Positions 49,852 through 59,223 of a stretch of 64,000 nucleotides of DNA are shown piece by piece. This DNA is from Treponema sp. (GTDB taxonomy: Bacteria; Spirochaetota; Spirochaetia; Treponematales; Breznakiellaceae). The translations under genes were made by a program, and so were the position numbers. The first letter of the stretch is position 1, and each line of letters opens with the position of its first letter. Under the pieces are notes generated by a model. That model worked only from the letters and a program-made list of their open reading frames with translations, did no database searches and was not told the DNA's origin. The DNA lies in the NCBI GenBank assembly GCA_031276295.1, contig JAISNI010000072.1, positions 1 through 64,000 on the forward strand. The letters are read 5' to 3'.

Positions 49852-51666
49852 TTAACCTTTAAGGACCCCGTTCTCCTTCATAATCCAGAGCAGCGGATCC
49901 TCAATACGGTGCGGGCGGGGACGATCTATCGTACTGTCATCCTTCGGGTTATTATGCATTCCCAACGCCGATACCGCAAAATAGGAATAGGCGGTGTAAT
50001 TTATATCGAGTTGGGTCATAAAGGAATCGGCTCCCCAGGTTTTCAGTAGGCCCTGTATTTCCGAACTAACATTGTATGCGTCCGTCGAATCAAATGTTTT
50101 TTTCGCGCAATGCGGGCTTGGATCGGATATGGCGCAACCGCGCGGGACAATGGGTTCTATGACGTCATACTTTGAAAACACCGCGGCGACAGGAATTTTA
50201 ATCTTTTCATTGGATCGGATGTTTCTGTCATACCGGATTAAATTCGATACACGGGCAATTATATCGTCAGGCCTTGCCGCCCGGCGCCAGTCAACCGAAG
50301 AAGCCCTGGATACGGTCCAGGCATCGAGCTGATTTGCTACCGCGGGTATCTGGAGAGGATCGAGCAGAAAGATAATGCCCGCCGATTTACAGATATACTT
50401 ATTCACCGTGTTCATGGTATCCTCGTCATTGAGGTCCTCGCCCGCGGTATCAAAAAACACAAAGGTATACGAATCTATGGTGTTCCTGTTGAACATTGAT
50501 TTATGGTTGACATTTAGGGTAAAGATGAGCGGCCGGTATGCGCCGTTGTTGACATCAACCTGGGAACTTCTGGTAAGTTCCAGCTTCTTCATATCCACGT
50601 ACAGATTCCGGGCAAAATTCCGCTGGTAACGCTGCATGGTGTCGTCAAAGGCCGCCATAGCCCCACCGAAAAGTTTCGGCGCAATTCTCTCTATAAGTTC
50701 GTTGATAATGACCCCTACAAAATGGCTTTTACCGGCATCACGCGAACCGACAATGGAAATGATCATATCCTTTCCGTTCAGGGTACTTTCCGGCAGGGTG
50801 TTGTGGCAGGAAGGGCAGACGATCTTGTACGTGGTCTTGCCGCATTCGGGACAGGCCGCCTGCCGTGGTAACGCGCGTGAAGATGCGCCAAAGGTCTTTT
50901 TCCCCTTTCGGGGTACGCTGAGATTCCCGTTTTCGTACCTGGTCATTTCAATGTCGTCAAAATCCTTACAGCGGGTATTGATACACCGGAACTGGGCGGA
51001 GGAATGTTTATGCTTTTCAAAACAGTAGGGGCAGATAAAATCGGGTTTAAACATCATAAAATTGTTCCTTTCTGAGATAGAAAAAAATGCTTTGAGGGCT
51101 ACTAATAATTTTCTTAATAGTCCTCCTGCTACTGCTAATAATTTTCCTACTAGTCGTCCTACTAGTCCTCCTCCTACTGCTGCTGTTGCTCCTACTCCTA
51201 CTCCTACATCTGCTATTTTTACTGCTGGTACTTCTGTTCCTACTACCAGTCCTACTACTATTGCTACTGTTACTACTAGTCCTACTACCAGTTCTACTCC
51301 ATCTTGTACTGCTAGTAGTACGCATGTTGTTATTACTCCTCCTACTGTTAGTAGTCCTAGTATTCCTATTCCTCCTACTAGTCCTACTACTACTGCTACT
51401 ACTTCTCTTGCTGTTTCTACTACTGCTTCTCCTGTTACTAATACTGCTTCTGCTGTTTCTACTACAGTTTCTATTGCTGTTCCTACTTCCGGTATTACGA
51501 GTCCTACTAATCCTATTACTGTTCCCGCTACCGCTTCCAGTACTACTTCCAGTTCTGCTTTTAATCTTTTTCCTGGTAATCTTATTTCTACTGCTAGCAA
51601 TCTTACTACTACCCCTGATAATAATGATAAACCGAATAATAATGATAACGCCGAATAAAAACCCAT
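49852..51666 (-). CDS. zinc-ribbon/TRAFAC-type GTPase, possibly with an N-terminal ~200-aa hydrophobic V/G/A-rich extension
   Basis: Close paralogue of the 47481 gene (SIVGSRDAGKSHF, FFDTAGEDL, FSKYDVI). Core could start at MMFKPDF (~51056, upstream AAGGAA) or at 51666 (upstream AGGGGG). Confidence 0.85.
   Translation of the reverse strand: MGFYSALSLLFGLSLLSGVVVRLLAVEIRLPGKRLKAELEVVLEAVAGTVIGLVGLVIPEVGTAIETVVETAEAVLVTGEAVVETAREVVAVVVGLVGGIGILGLLTVGGVITTCVLLAVQDGVELVVGLVVTVAIVVGLVVGTEVPAVKIADVGVGVGATAAVGGGLVGRLVGKLLAVAGGLLRKLLVALKAFFSISERNNFMMFKPDFICPYCFEKHKHSSAQFRCINTRCKDFDDIEMTRYENGNLSVPRKGKKTFGASSRALPRQAACPECGKTTYKIVCPSCHNTLPESTLNGKDMIISIVGSRDAGKSHFVGVIINELIERIAPKLFGGAMAAFDDTMQRYQRNFARNLYVDMKKLELTRSSQVDVNNGAYRPLIFTLNVNHKSMFNRNTIDSYTFVFFDTAGEDLNDEDTMNTVNKYICKSAGIIFLLDPLQIPAVANQLDAWTVSRASSVDWRRAARPDDIIARVSNLIRYDRNIRSNEKIKIPVAAVFSKYDVIEPIVPRGCAISDPSPHCAKKTFDSTDAYNVSSEIQGLLKTWGADSFMTQLDINYTAYSYFAVSALGMHNNPKDDSTIDRPRPHRIEDPLLWIMKENGVLKG
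51057..51666 (-). repeat. period-3 low-complexity tract (A at almost every third base on the minus strand)
   Basis: Minus-strand reading e.g. GTA GTA GCA GTA GTA GTA GGA CTA GTA GGA GGA ATA GGA ATA CTA GGA CTA CTA ACA GTA GGA GGA GTA ATA ACA ACA. Confidence 0.95.
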
Positions 51667-51677
51667 TCACTTTCCCC

Positions 51678-54674
51678 CTAATTTATCCTGTTCTCCGATC
51701 CGGTCTTCAAGCGCAGTTGGTTTTTCGCATAATCCGCATCGTCTTTAAAAAAGGCTTTTATATGGGTATCCCGCAGCAGGTTTTTTGGAATGGGAAAACT
51801 TACCTGAAAACCGCCGTTTATCTGCCTGGACGGTATCTCGCAGAAAAGGTTTGACGACGCTTTAAACATGGGCGTCTTACCGGTATCGGAGTATATTTCA
51901 ATATCGGGCAGCATACAAGCGGGGCTGTCCGCGTTGAATTCAAGGATCACCCGGCTCTCTCCGATGAGTTTTTTAGAAACGCTGACGGAGTAGGTGATGG
52001 TTTCCTTTGCGGCGTTATCAAAGCGGTAATCGGCCCCGCCTGAATAATCTTTCTCCGTTCCCGCGTAAAATTCGGCAAATACCGAAAAAAAATAATTTTT
52101 CTTTTCAATCTGATCGATGACAAGTACGCCGTCGTGCAGGTACTGCCTGACGGGGATAAATTTTCTTGAAGCGTTTTTATCGTTTATGTCTTTGGGGAAA
52201 CAGTCAAAACGGTACAGTACGATAAACCCGTTTGCATTTTTGGGCGGATCAATATAGATGTTGATCCTGTTATTAACTATCTTGACATCCTGTATCCGTA
52301 CGGATTCACGATTGCTGATCCGGCGTATGGTTCCGATAACCGCAGCCCCGGACTTTATAACAACCGGACATATAAATAAAACGTCTTCTTTACTATACTG
52401 AAAAACCGCTCCGGTAAGGCGTGCCGTCTGTAGGGGCAGCTTTCTCATGTCCTTTTCAAGCGCGTTAAGCGGAACCGTATCGCCGGGGTTGAAGGGCGGA
52501 TTTTTCTCCGCGCAGTAGAGCGTTACATTTTCCTTGTTCGGATTAATCCAGACCGCCTGGTACCTATCATTTTTTTGCGGCTTGATTTCAAACTCTTCAA
52601 CGGGCAGGGGCGGACTGGAAGGTATGCCCGATACCAGGACGCCGGGTGTTGCCTGCTTCCTGCCGTCTATGATATAGGCCAGCCGTACCCTGTACCGGTA
52701 TTGCCGGTCGTTGACAAGGCCGCTCTCGGTAAAGCTAAAGGGGGAATTGCATTGCAGGGCATCTTCCCTGCCGCCGTCAATCCTGAATATCTCGACAGAA
52801 GACCCCGGGGGGACGGCGTCCCATTCAAAGTGCAGTACGGCATTGCTGCCGCTTACCCTTACACCGGCAATTTCAAAAAGGTTGAGCGCGGGGGTCTTTG
52901 TTTGCAGGGGGTCGGAATAAACGCCGGCCCATTCGGCAAACACCGCATAGAAATACGGAGCGCCGGGAAGAATGGTTTTGTCGTTAAACGCGCACACGCT
53001 TACCCTTCCAAGCAATTCCCCGTCCTGTATGTTGACAGGTACGGCGTCTTTCTTTCTGACAACGGAATAAAAGATGCTGCTGTCCACCTGAGCGGGCGTC
53101 CAGCTTAAAACATTGGTGCGCATGGCGCCGTCGCATAGAACATTCAGCTCCGTCGGTTTCGGCGGAGGATTCTTTGCAAGCAGGTCCCGAATACCCGGTA
53201 GATCTTTGCAGATTTCAAAGGCTTTTACACAATTTTTGATGAGATCGGGTTTTGACGGAGCGGTCTGGGCCCTGGCAAAAAAGGTTTTGGCCTGGTTGAC
53301 GGCCGTATTAATTTCCTCTTCCAAATCGGCATCGTGAAACCCTGAATAGGATTTTTGAACGGCCTCGTACTGCCTCTTCGCGTCATAGTACCGTTTTTCC
53401 AGGGCCGATTTCCGCAGAGCCTCAATTACGGTACCGGCGCGCTTCTTATGCTCTTCCAGGCGGGCATACAGTTCTTTGATTTTTCCGTATCCGCTCCAGT
53501 GCGCTTCAGCTTCTTTAAGATGCAGTTCGGCAACGGCAAAGTTCATATCCGCGACGGCATAATCCGCCTGCTCGCAAAGGGCTATGGCCTTATCAATATT
53601 TTCAAATTTAAACCCGCACGTGCATACTTTGATGTTTGAATCGTTCTCTACCCCGCACGCGGGGCATTTAATGACAAGGTTCTGTCCGCAGTTCCGGCAT
53701 TGCTTCCGTCCGTCGCCCGTATCATTGATGGCGCCGCACCGGCCGCATATCTTGACGGCGTCGTTTTTTGCCGTGCCGCCGCTCTGAGGATTGTAGAATA
53801 TTTTTTCTGTTTTACAGAAGGCAAGCAGCAATTCTTCCGCGCGCGCTTTATCTTTGAAAAGTTTCGTCAGTTCTTTAATATACTCATTACCCTGGTCGGG
53901 GGTAAGTTCGTTATTTATCGATATTCGCGCTATTTCTTTTACTTCATCCAGTATTGTTTTACGCTTACGGTATTCAAGGTACTCGTCATAAACAGCCTTG
54001 CCTTTTTCATCCTTAAAGGTAAGTTCGCATTGGCCGCAAAGTTTCGATCCGCTTCCGTTTATGGATTTGTTTGTTTTATCATAATCGGCCTTCATCTCTT
54101 TCGCTTTTTGTAAAAGATCCTTACAGGGGAGCTTATCGGCATTTGTACCTTTGAAAAGAAATTCGTAGAGGTTCGCGGCGCTAAAGGAATCCAGGAGCGG
54201 TTTTATTCCGTCAAAAACAGCCGCGTTTTGCGGTTTGTTTTTATAGTATTTATCGTAAACGCCCTGATAATCAACCGTTACCGCGGCAATTTTCATTCCC
54301 AGTTTCCTGATCCGGCTCTTTACCATCTCCTCGGTTACACCGGATTTTGCCATACTGTCCGCAATTCTTTTTATTTCCTCCGCCTGTATATCACGGTTTC
54401 TTCCCAGTATTTTAAGTTTTTGATCAACGGGCCCGTATACGCCGGCGCAGGCTTCGTGGATCAACTGTCTGCGTTTTTCAGAATTGGCCATATCCTTACG
54501 GATCTCCGGCAACAACTGATGGTACCTGCGGTACTCAGGCCCATATTTAAAATGGTTAAAGTTGCTTGACCAGAATTGCGCTTTCTCTTCTATCCGTTTG
54601 ATGATTACGGCATCGTCTTCAACCGGGCGGGGATCAAATTCAAGTTCAAGGATTAAATACCAGTTATCGGCCAC
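51678..54674 (-). CDS. J-domain-like (no HPD)/zinc-ribbon/FN3-like multidomain protein
   Basis: N-term NWYLILELEFDPRPVEDDAVIIKRIEEKAQFWSSNFNHFKYGPEYRRYHQLL; CGRCGAINDTGDGRKQCRNCGQNLVIKCPACGVENDSNIKVCTCG; beta-rich repeats C-terminally. Confidence 0.7.
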   Translation of the reverse strand: MADNWYLILELEFDPRPVEDDAVIIKRIEEKAQFWSSNFNHFKYGPEYRRYHQLLPEIRKDMANSEKRRQLIHEACAGVYGPVDQKLKILGRNRDIQAEEIKRIADSMAKSGVTEEMVKSRIRKLGMKIAAVTVDYQGVYDKYYKNKPQNAAVFDGIKPLLDSFSAANLYEFLFKGTNADKLPCKDLLQKAKEMKADYDKTNKSINGSGSKLCGQCELTFKDEKGKAVYDEYLEYRKRKTILDEVKEIARISINNELTPDQGNEYIKELTKLFKDKARAEELLLAFCKTEKIFYNPQSGGTAKNDAVKICGRCGAINDTGDGRKQCRNCGQNLVIKCPACGVENDSNIKVCTCGFKFENIDKAIALCEQADYAVADMNFAVAELHLKEAEAHWSGYGKIKELYARLEEHKKRAGTVIEALRKSALEKRYYDAKRQYEAVQKSYSGFHDADLEEEINTAVNQAKTFFARAQTAPSKPDLIKNCVKAFEICKDLPGIRDLLAKNPPPKPTELNVLCDGAMRTNVLSWTPAQVDSSIFYSVVRKKDAVPVNIQDGELLGRVSVCAFNDKTILPGAPYFYAVFAEWAGVYSDPLQTKTPALNLFEIAGVRVSGSNAVLHFEWDAVPPGSSVEIFRIDGGREDALQCNSPFSFTESGLVNDRQYRYRVRLAYIIDGRKQATPGVLVSGIPSSPPLPVEEFEIKPQKNDRYQAVWINPNKENVTLYCAEKNPPFNPGDTVPLNALEKDMRKLPLQTARLTGAVFQYSKEDVLFICPVVIKSGAAVIGTIRRISNRESVRIQDVKIVNNRINIYIDPPKNANGFIVLYRFDCFPKDINDKNASRKFIPVRQYLHDGVLVIDQIEKKNYFFSVFAEFYAGTEKDYSGGADYRFDNAAKETITYSVSVSKKLIGESRVILEFNADSPACMLPDIEIYSDTGKTPMFKASSNLFCEIPSRQINGGFQVSFPIPKNLLRDTHIKAFFKDDADYAKNQLRLKTGSENRIN

Positions 54675-54683
54675 GATGTCCCC

Positions 54684-56789
54684 CTACCCGGCGCTTAACC
54701 CGGCAGCTCCCGTATTAATCGCCTGGGCTATCTTTGAAAATGAATGCCCCAGATCGGAAAGGCCGGTAAGCGCCGCAAATTTATCCACCGACGCTATCTT
54801 TTTAAGGAAGCTGTAATCCGCGGATCCAAACCCGATGGCCATAACTTCAATTCCGGCCTTATGGCATTTCTGTGCGGCTTTAACGGCTTTATCCTGGTAA
54901 CTCCATACTCCGTCGGTAAGCACCACGATATACCTGATTTGACGTTCCTTCTTTAACAAACCGCCCCGCAAAACGGAATAGGCTGTTGTAAAAGGTTCCG
55001 CGTCATTACATCTTCCTACATCGGCATCCCATATTCCATCCACCGCCTGTTTAGCCGAGCCGAAATTATCGGTAGGTTTAACCGTACAATCCGCTTTATC
55101 GGCAAAGGGGATAATGCCGATTCTTGTATAAGAATTATCCATCTCGTCGATGAATTTCTTCATGGCTTTTTTGGCTTCCCTGATAGGCGTACCGCTCATG
55201 CTCCCCGACACGTCGACGCAGAGCAGCACCTCAACGGAAGGCGGTTCCTGAACCGGAGCCTGATCTTGAGGGCATCCGTCTGTCCAGCGCATATCGCCGG
55301 GGATAGGTTCCGACCGTACCGGCAGAACACGGTTTGTCGCCTTTTGTACCGCGGAAACTTCTATGACGCCGTCAGCCGTATAATGATACGAAACGTCAAT
55401 TTCGGAAATGCTCGGATTGGTACGTTCAATGTTGGAAACCACGTATTTATAGAGGATACTGTTGTCCAGAGGGCGGCGTTCATCTCCCTGGAGAACGTAC
55501 ACTTCAAGCTCGCTTGACCTGGTGTTAAAATTGAATGTTTTTGTTTTGGAAGAAGGAATAGGCGTATTCTTTCTTATGATGGATTCATTGATATACTTTT
55601 CCCTGCCGGCGCTTTCCGCTATCATGCCGAGGGTATGAGCGCTGACATCCCGTACCTTTTTGGCCCCCCTTATGATGAGAAGCCGCCCCGCATTCCGGCT
55701 TGTACCGGGAAGCGTAAGCAAGCTCTGCCCTTTCTCGCTGATATTGGCTTTAATCGCCGCGCCCAGGGCTACCGCCTCGTCAACATTTACACCGCCCAAA
55801 GGTTCTTTTCCCGACATTTCCTTTATGTACTTGCCTATCATACGCATCCTTGTTGATCCCCCCACAAGGATGACGCCGTCAATGTTATTCCAGGAAAGGT
55901 TAATATCGTCAAGCAATCTTTCGGTAATATCCTTCGTCGTTCCCAGTAAAAATTCGGAAATGTTTTCAAAAAGTTCTTCGGTAATTTCGACGTTTCCCTT
56001 GACGCCTTTATAATTGAGAGGAACAGTAACACTGTCCCGCGCGGTAAGCTGTTTCTTGACATTCTCCGCGGTTACAAGGATGGAGGCGGTCATAGCGGCG
56101 TCTTCGGTAATATCCGCGCCGTACCGCTCCTTAAATTCGGAGGCAAGGTACCGCGCTATGGAGTCGTCCCAGTCTTTACCTCCCAGTTCATGGTTGCCGT
56201 CGCTTCCCCGTATGTTGATCTCGTCCCTATTAATTTGAGCGACGGTAACGTCAAAGGTGCCGCCGCCCAAATCATAGATTAAAACGGTTTGCTCGTCCGC
56301 TTTATCGGTTAATCCATACGCCAATGCCGCCGCGGTAGGTTCGTTGATTATTGCAAGCACGTTAAGCCCTGCCCGTTTACCGGCCTCGATGGTTGCCTGC
56401 CGTTCCTTCTCCGCGAAATAAGACGGAACGGTGATAACAGCCGCGTCAATTTCCGCTTTCGCCTGCCGTTCGGCTTCCGTCTTTAACTTTTCAAGCAGTA
56501 TGGCGGAAAAGTCGGTTGCCGTATAGTTTTTGCCGTGTATGGGTACGGAAAACGAATCTTTGCCCATGCTGCGTTTAAAAAAGGAGACGGTATGCTCCTC
56601 CCCCGCAAGCTGCATGTCCTTGGCCTCTTCGCCGTAGAGAATGGTTCCGTCGGATTTAAAACACAGCACGGACGGCGTTATCGCTTTACCGTAACCGTTC
56701 TTTATAACAACCGGTTTTCCCGCCGCCTCGTCAATCATGGCAACCACGCTGAAGGTGGTGCCCAAATCAATTCCTACCCTGATACCCAT
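54684..56789 (-). CDS. Hsp70 (DnaK-like NBD + SBD-beta) fused to a vWA domain
   Basis: MGIRVGIDLGTTFSVVAMID, IYDLGGGTFDVTV, VGGSTRMRMIG; C-terminal VLLCVDVSGSMSGTPIREAKKAM (MIDAS DxSxS) and VVLTDGVWSY. Confidence 0.93.
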   Translation of the reverse strand: MGIRVGIDLGTTFSVVAMIDEAAGKPVVIKNGYGKAITPSVLCFKSDGTILYGEEAKDMQLAGEEHTVSFFKRSMGKDSFSVPIHGKNYTATDFSAILLEKLKTEAERQAKAEIDAAVITVPSYFAEKERQATIEAGKRAGLNVLAIINEPTAAALAYGLTDKADEQTVLIYDLGGGTFDVTVAQINRDEINIRGSDGNHELGGKDWDDSIARYLASEFKERYGADITEDAAMTASILVTAENVKKQLTARDSVTVPLNYKGVKGNVEITEELFENISEFLLGTTKDITERLLDDINLSWNNIDGVILVGGSTRMRMIGKYIKEMSGKEPLGGVNVDEAVALGAAIKANISEKGQSLLTLPGTSRNAGRLLIIRGAKKVRDVSAHTLGMIAESAGREKYINESIIRKNTPIPSSKTKTFNFNTRSSELEVYVLQGDERRPLDNSILYKYVVSNIERTNPSISEIDVSYHYTADGVIEVSAVQKATNRVLPVRSEPIPGDMRWTDGCPQDQAPVQEPPSVEVLLCVDVSGSMSGTPIREAKKAMKKFIDEMDNSYTRIGIIPFADKADCTVKPTDNFGSAKQAVDGIWDADVGRCNDAEPFTTAYSVLRGGLLKKERQIRYIVVLTDGVWSYQDKAVKAAQKCHKAGIEVMAIGFGSADYSFLKKIASVDKFAALTGLSDLGHSFSKIAQAINTGAAGLSAG

Positions 56790-56804
56790 GATGATCCTTT
56801 ACAG

Positions 56805-58436
56805 TTACAGTACGACAATTCGGCTTGAATGTTTCTTTGCCTCTTCAACCTCTTCCGTAGTCATAATGCCCTTTGCGTGCATTTCCGCCGTTATTTCCCT
56901 GTTGCCGGTTAGATCTTTCCCGTGCACCCTCAGCATACCTTCCTTGTTAAGGGTAAAGGTAACGTCAATGGGGGCATAGGACGGAAGATTTTCCGGCAGG
57001 GCAAGAACCGCAGTCCCGATAATCAAATCGTCATCAACATCGTAGTATTCATTCATATCGTCGCTTTCATAGACCACCAGTTCCACCGTTTCCTGATTCG
57101 CTTCCTGTGTTCCGAAATGTCCGGTAACATTGATCTCGTCCCCATCCATCCGGGTATTTTTGATTATAAGATTATTGCATTTCTCATCCTTATTATCAAC
57201 CAGGACTTTTAAGGCATAACTTTTAGTCGTTGTAACAATTATCTTCCGCGCCTTCCGCGTCTTTACGGCGCCTGCAAGGGTCTCTTTAAAAGCGCCCGCA
57301 TTCTCCACCGGCGGGAGCGCGGCGTCCCCGCCGCCGTTTTTAACATTCTCCTCCCAAGTGAATATGCTCTTCTGCTTGTTTATGTATACATCCACCGCAT
57401 AGAGGGCCGCACCCTGCGCCACCGCTTCGTCAGGATCCAGTACCCTCGGTTCCTTGCCGTACTTTTCTTTAAGTATCCTTGGCACCTGGGGCATCCTGGT
57501 TGAACCGCCTACCAGGATGATCTCATCTATTTCAACCCCCTTGGCGCGGGCAATGGTGAGGGCCTTTTCGGTAAGATCGACGGTTTTGTTTAGCAGGGCG
57601 GCGGTTAATTCATCAAAGGTTGCGCGGGAAATGGGGATACGTTCCCTCAAACCGGCCACATCAAGGGTTACCGGGGTTTCTTCCCGGCCTGACAACTGCT
57701 TCTTGGCATTCTCTACTTTAAGCCTCAGATCAGCCTGGGTGGATTCGTCAATGTCGTCATTGTAACCGGTTCTGGAATTGAATTCGCCGGCTATATATCG
57801 CATCACCGTTTCGTCCCAGTCTTTACCTCCCAGTTCATGATCCCCTTCGCAGCAGATAACCTCAATGACATCGGAACTTACCGCCATAACGGTAACGTCA
57901 AAAGTACCTCCGCCCAGATCATATACCAGAATGTTTTTCTTGCTCTGTTCCCTGGTATATCCATAGTAGATTGCCGCCGCAACCGGTTCGCTTATCACTT
58001 CCAGCACGTTAAGGCCGGCTATGTCCCCGGCTTTTTTTGTCGCATCCCGTTCCGCCGTGCCGAAGTAGGCTGGGCAGGTAATAACCACATCCTTCACTTC
58101 CTCGTTGATGAGCTTTGCCGCATCCTCGGTCAGCTTGCGCAGTATGTAGCTTGAAACTTCCTGGGGGGAAATATCCCTGCCGTTGTAACTGATGGCAAAA
58201 TCACTTTTCCCCATAAGGCGCTTAACAAAATCCACGGTCTGTCCCGGCTCGATAATTTTCGCATCCTTTGCAACCTGCCCAACCACAACATTCGTAGGGC
58301 TTGCAAAATTAACGACCGAAGGGGTTGTATTGGTTCCTTCGGAATTATTGATAACCGCCGCGCGGCCCGTTTCATCAACATAGGCAATACACGAATAGGT
58401 AGTACCCAGATCGATACCGTAAACAAATTTAGCCAT
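56805..58436 (-). CDS. Hsp70/DnaK-like protein lacking the helical lid
   Basis: YGIDLGTTYSCIAYVDE, VYDLGGGTFDVTVMAV, LVGGSTRMPQVPRIL; ends soon after SBD-beta (543 aa). Confidence 0.95.
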   Translation of the reverse strand: MAKFVYGIDLGTTYSCIAYVDETGRAAVINNSEGTNTTPSVVNFASPTNVVVGQVAKDAKIIEPGQTVDFVKRLMGKSDFAISYNGRDISPQEVSSYILRKLTEDAAKLINEEVKDVVITCPAYFGTAERDATKKAGDIAGLNVLEVISEPVAAAIYYGYTREQSKKNILVYDLGGGTFDVTVMAVSSDVIEVICCEGDHELGGKDWDETVMRYIAGEFNSRTGYNDDIDESTQADLRLKVENAKKQLSGREETPVTLDVAGLRERIPISRATFDELTAALLNKTVDLTEKALTIARAKGVEIDEIILVGGSTRMPQVPRILKEKYGKEPRVLDPDEAVAQGAALYAVDVYINKQKSIFTWEENVKNGGGDAALPPVENAGAFKETLAGAVKTRKARKIIVTTTKSYALKVLVDNKDEKCNNLIIKNTRMDGDEINVTGHFGTQEANQETVELVVYESDDMNEYYDVDDDLIIGTAVLALPENLPSYAPIDVTFTLNKEGMLRVHGKDLTGNREITAEMHAKGIMTTEEVEEAKKHSSRIVVL

Positions 58437-58441
58437 TTCCT

Positions 58442-59164
58442 TTACTCCTCCTGCCTTGTAATTTCTTTCGGTTCTTCGTAGATATAAACCGAAACTTTCT
58501 CCGCAAAAATAGTACGGTTGTTGTAACTATACCCATAGCTTAAAGATTCCGCGGCTTTTCCGTGTAATTCTTTATTGTCCGTGCTTATCTTTTTGACAAT
58601 CCGCTGCCGTACCGGCGTATAGGCTTCCCCTTCGGCACTCCGGTAGACTTCGACATTGTTCTTTTCGAGTATATCCTGCATTTCCCGTGCGTACCCCGCA
58701 AACCGGTCGTTGGGTACGGCCTGTTCGCCTTCGGCCTTGTCCAGATAAAAGGCGGACACCCGTAAGATGCTTTCCCGTATATCAATGATGTCAAGCAGCA
58801 GAGGCCGCAGGAGCCGCGCGTAGATATCTTCTTTATATTTTTGAAGTTCGCGGTGCATACTATCCATGATCTTCTCTTCATGCTCCGTATAGCGTATCCG
58901 TTCCGTAAAGAGGCCGCTCAACCGGTCCAGCCGTTCCGTAATGCCGGCAAGCTGTTCGTTGACGGTAGGGGAACTCTCGATAGTAGGGGGAATGGGATCC
59001 TCAGACCGCGCTTCCCCTTCCTGCACCGCAGGGGGAACGGCGGCCTCCCCGTTTGTCCCGCCGGTTTTGACGGTTTCGGACGGCGGAACAGGAACTTCTT
59101 TTTCAAGGCCGGATTCCGTAAAAGGCGTCTCCTTTACAGGTATAACGGCATCAGTTTCTTCCAT
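58442..59164 (-). CDS. GrpE-like nucleotide exchange factor
   Basis: Coiled N-terminal region and C-terminal AYTPVRQRIVKKISTDNKELHGKAAESLSYGYSYNNRTIFAEKVSVYIYE; adjacent to Hsp70. Confidence 0.7.
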   Translation of the reverse strand: MEETDAVIPVKETPFTESGLEKEVPVPPSETVKTGGTNGEAAVPPAVQEGEARSEDPIPPTIESSPTVNEQLAGITERLDRLSGLFTERIRYTEHEEKIMDSMHRELQKYKEDIYARLLRPLLLDIIDIRESILRVSAFYLDKAEGEQAVPNDRFAGYAREMQDILEKNNVEVYRSAEGEAYTPVRQRIVKKISTDNKELHGKAAESLSYGYSYNNRTIFAEKVSVYIYEEPKEITRQEE

Positions 59165-59223
59165 AAAAATTACAAACTCCTTTATAGTATTGTATTCCGT
59201 AATTTTACTACGAAATAAGCCGG

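Noticed and set aside
51062-51658. Thr/Ser/Pro-rich plus-strand ORF (mucin-like)
   Set aside because: All codons end in T in this frame, so it is trivially stop-free; it is antisense to the operon. Not fully excluded, but less supported than the minus NNA frame.
51047-51670. Ser/Arg/Asn-rich minus-strand ORF (207 aa)
   Set aside because: Every codon begins with A in this frame, so stops cannot occur within the tract; it ends just past it and does not join a known domain.
51186-51854. Leu-rich plus-strand ORF (222 aa) across the low-complexity tract
   Set aside because: With T fixed at the middle codon position in this frame, stops are impossible, so openness is not evidence of coding.
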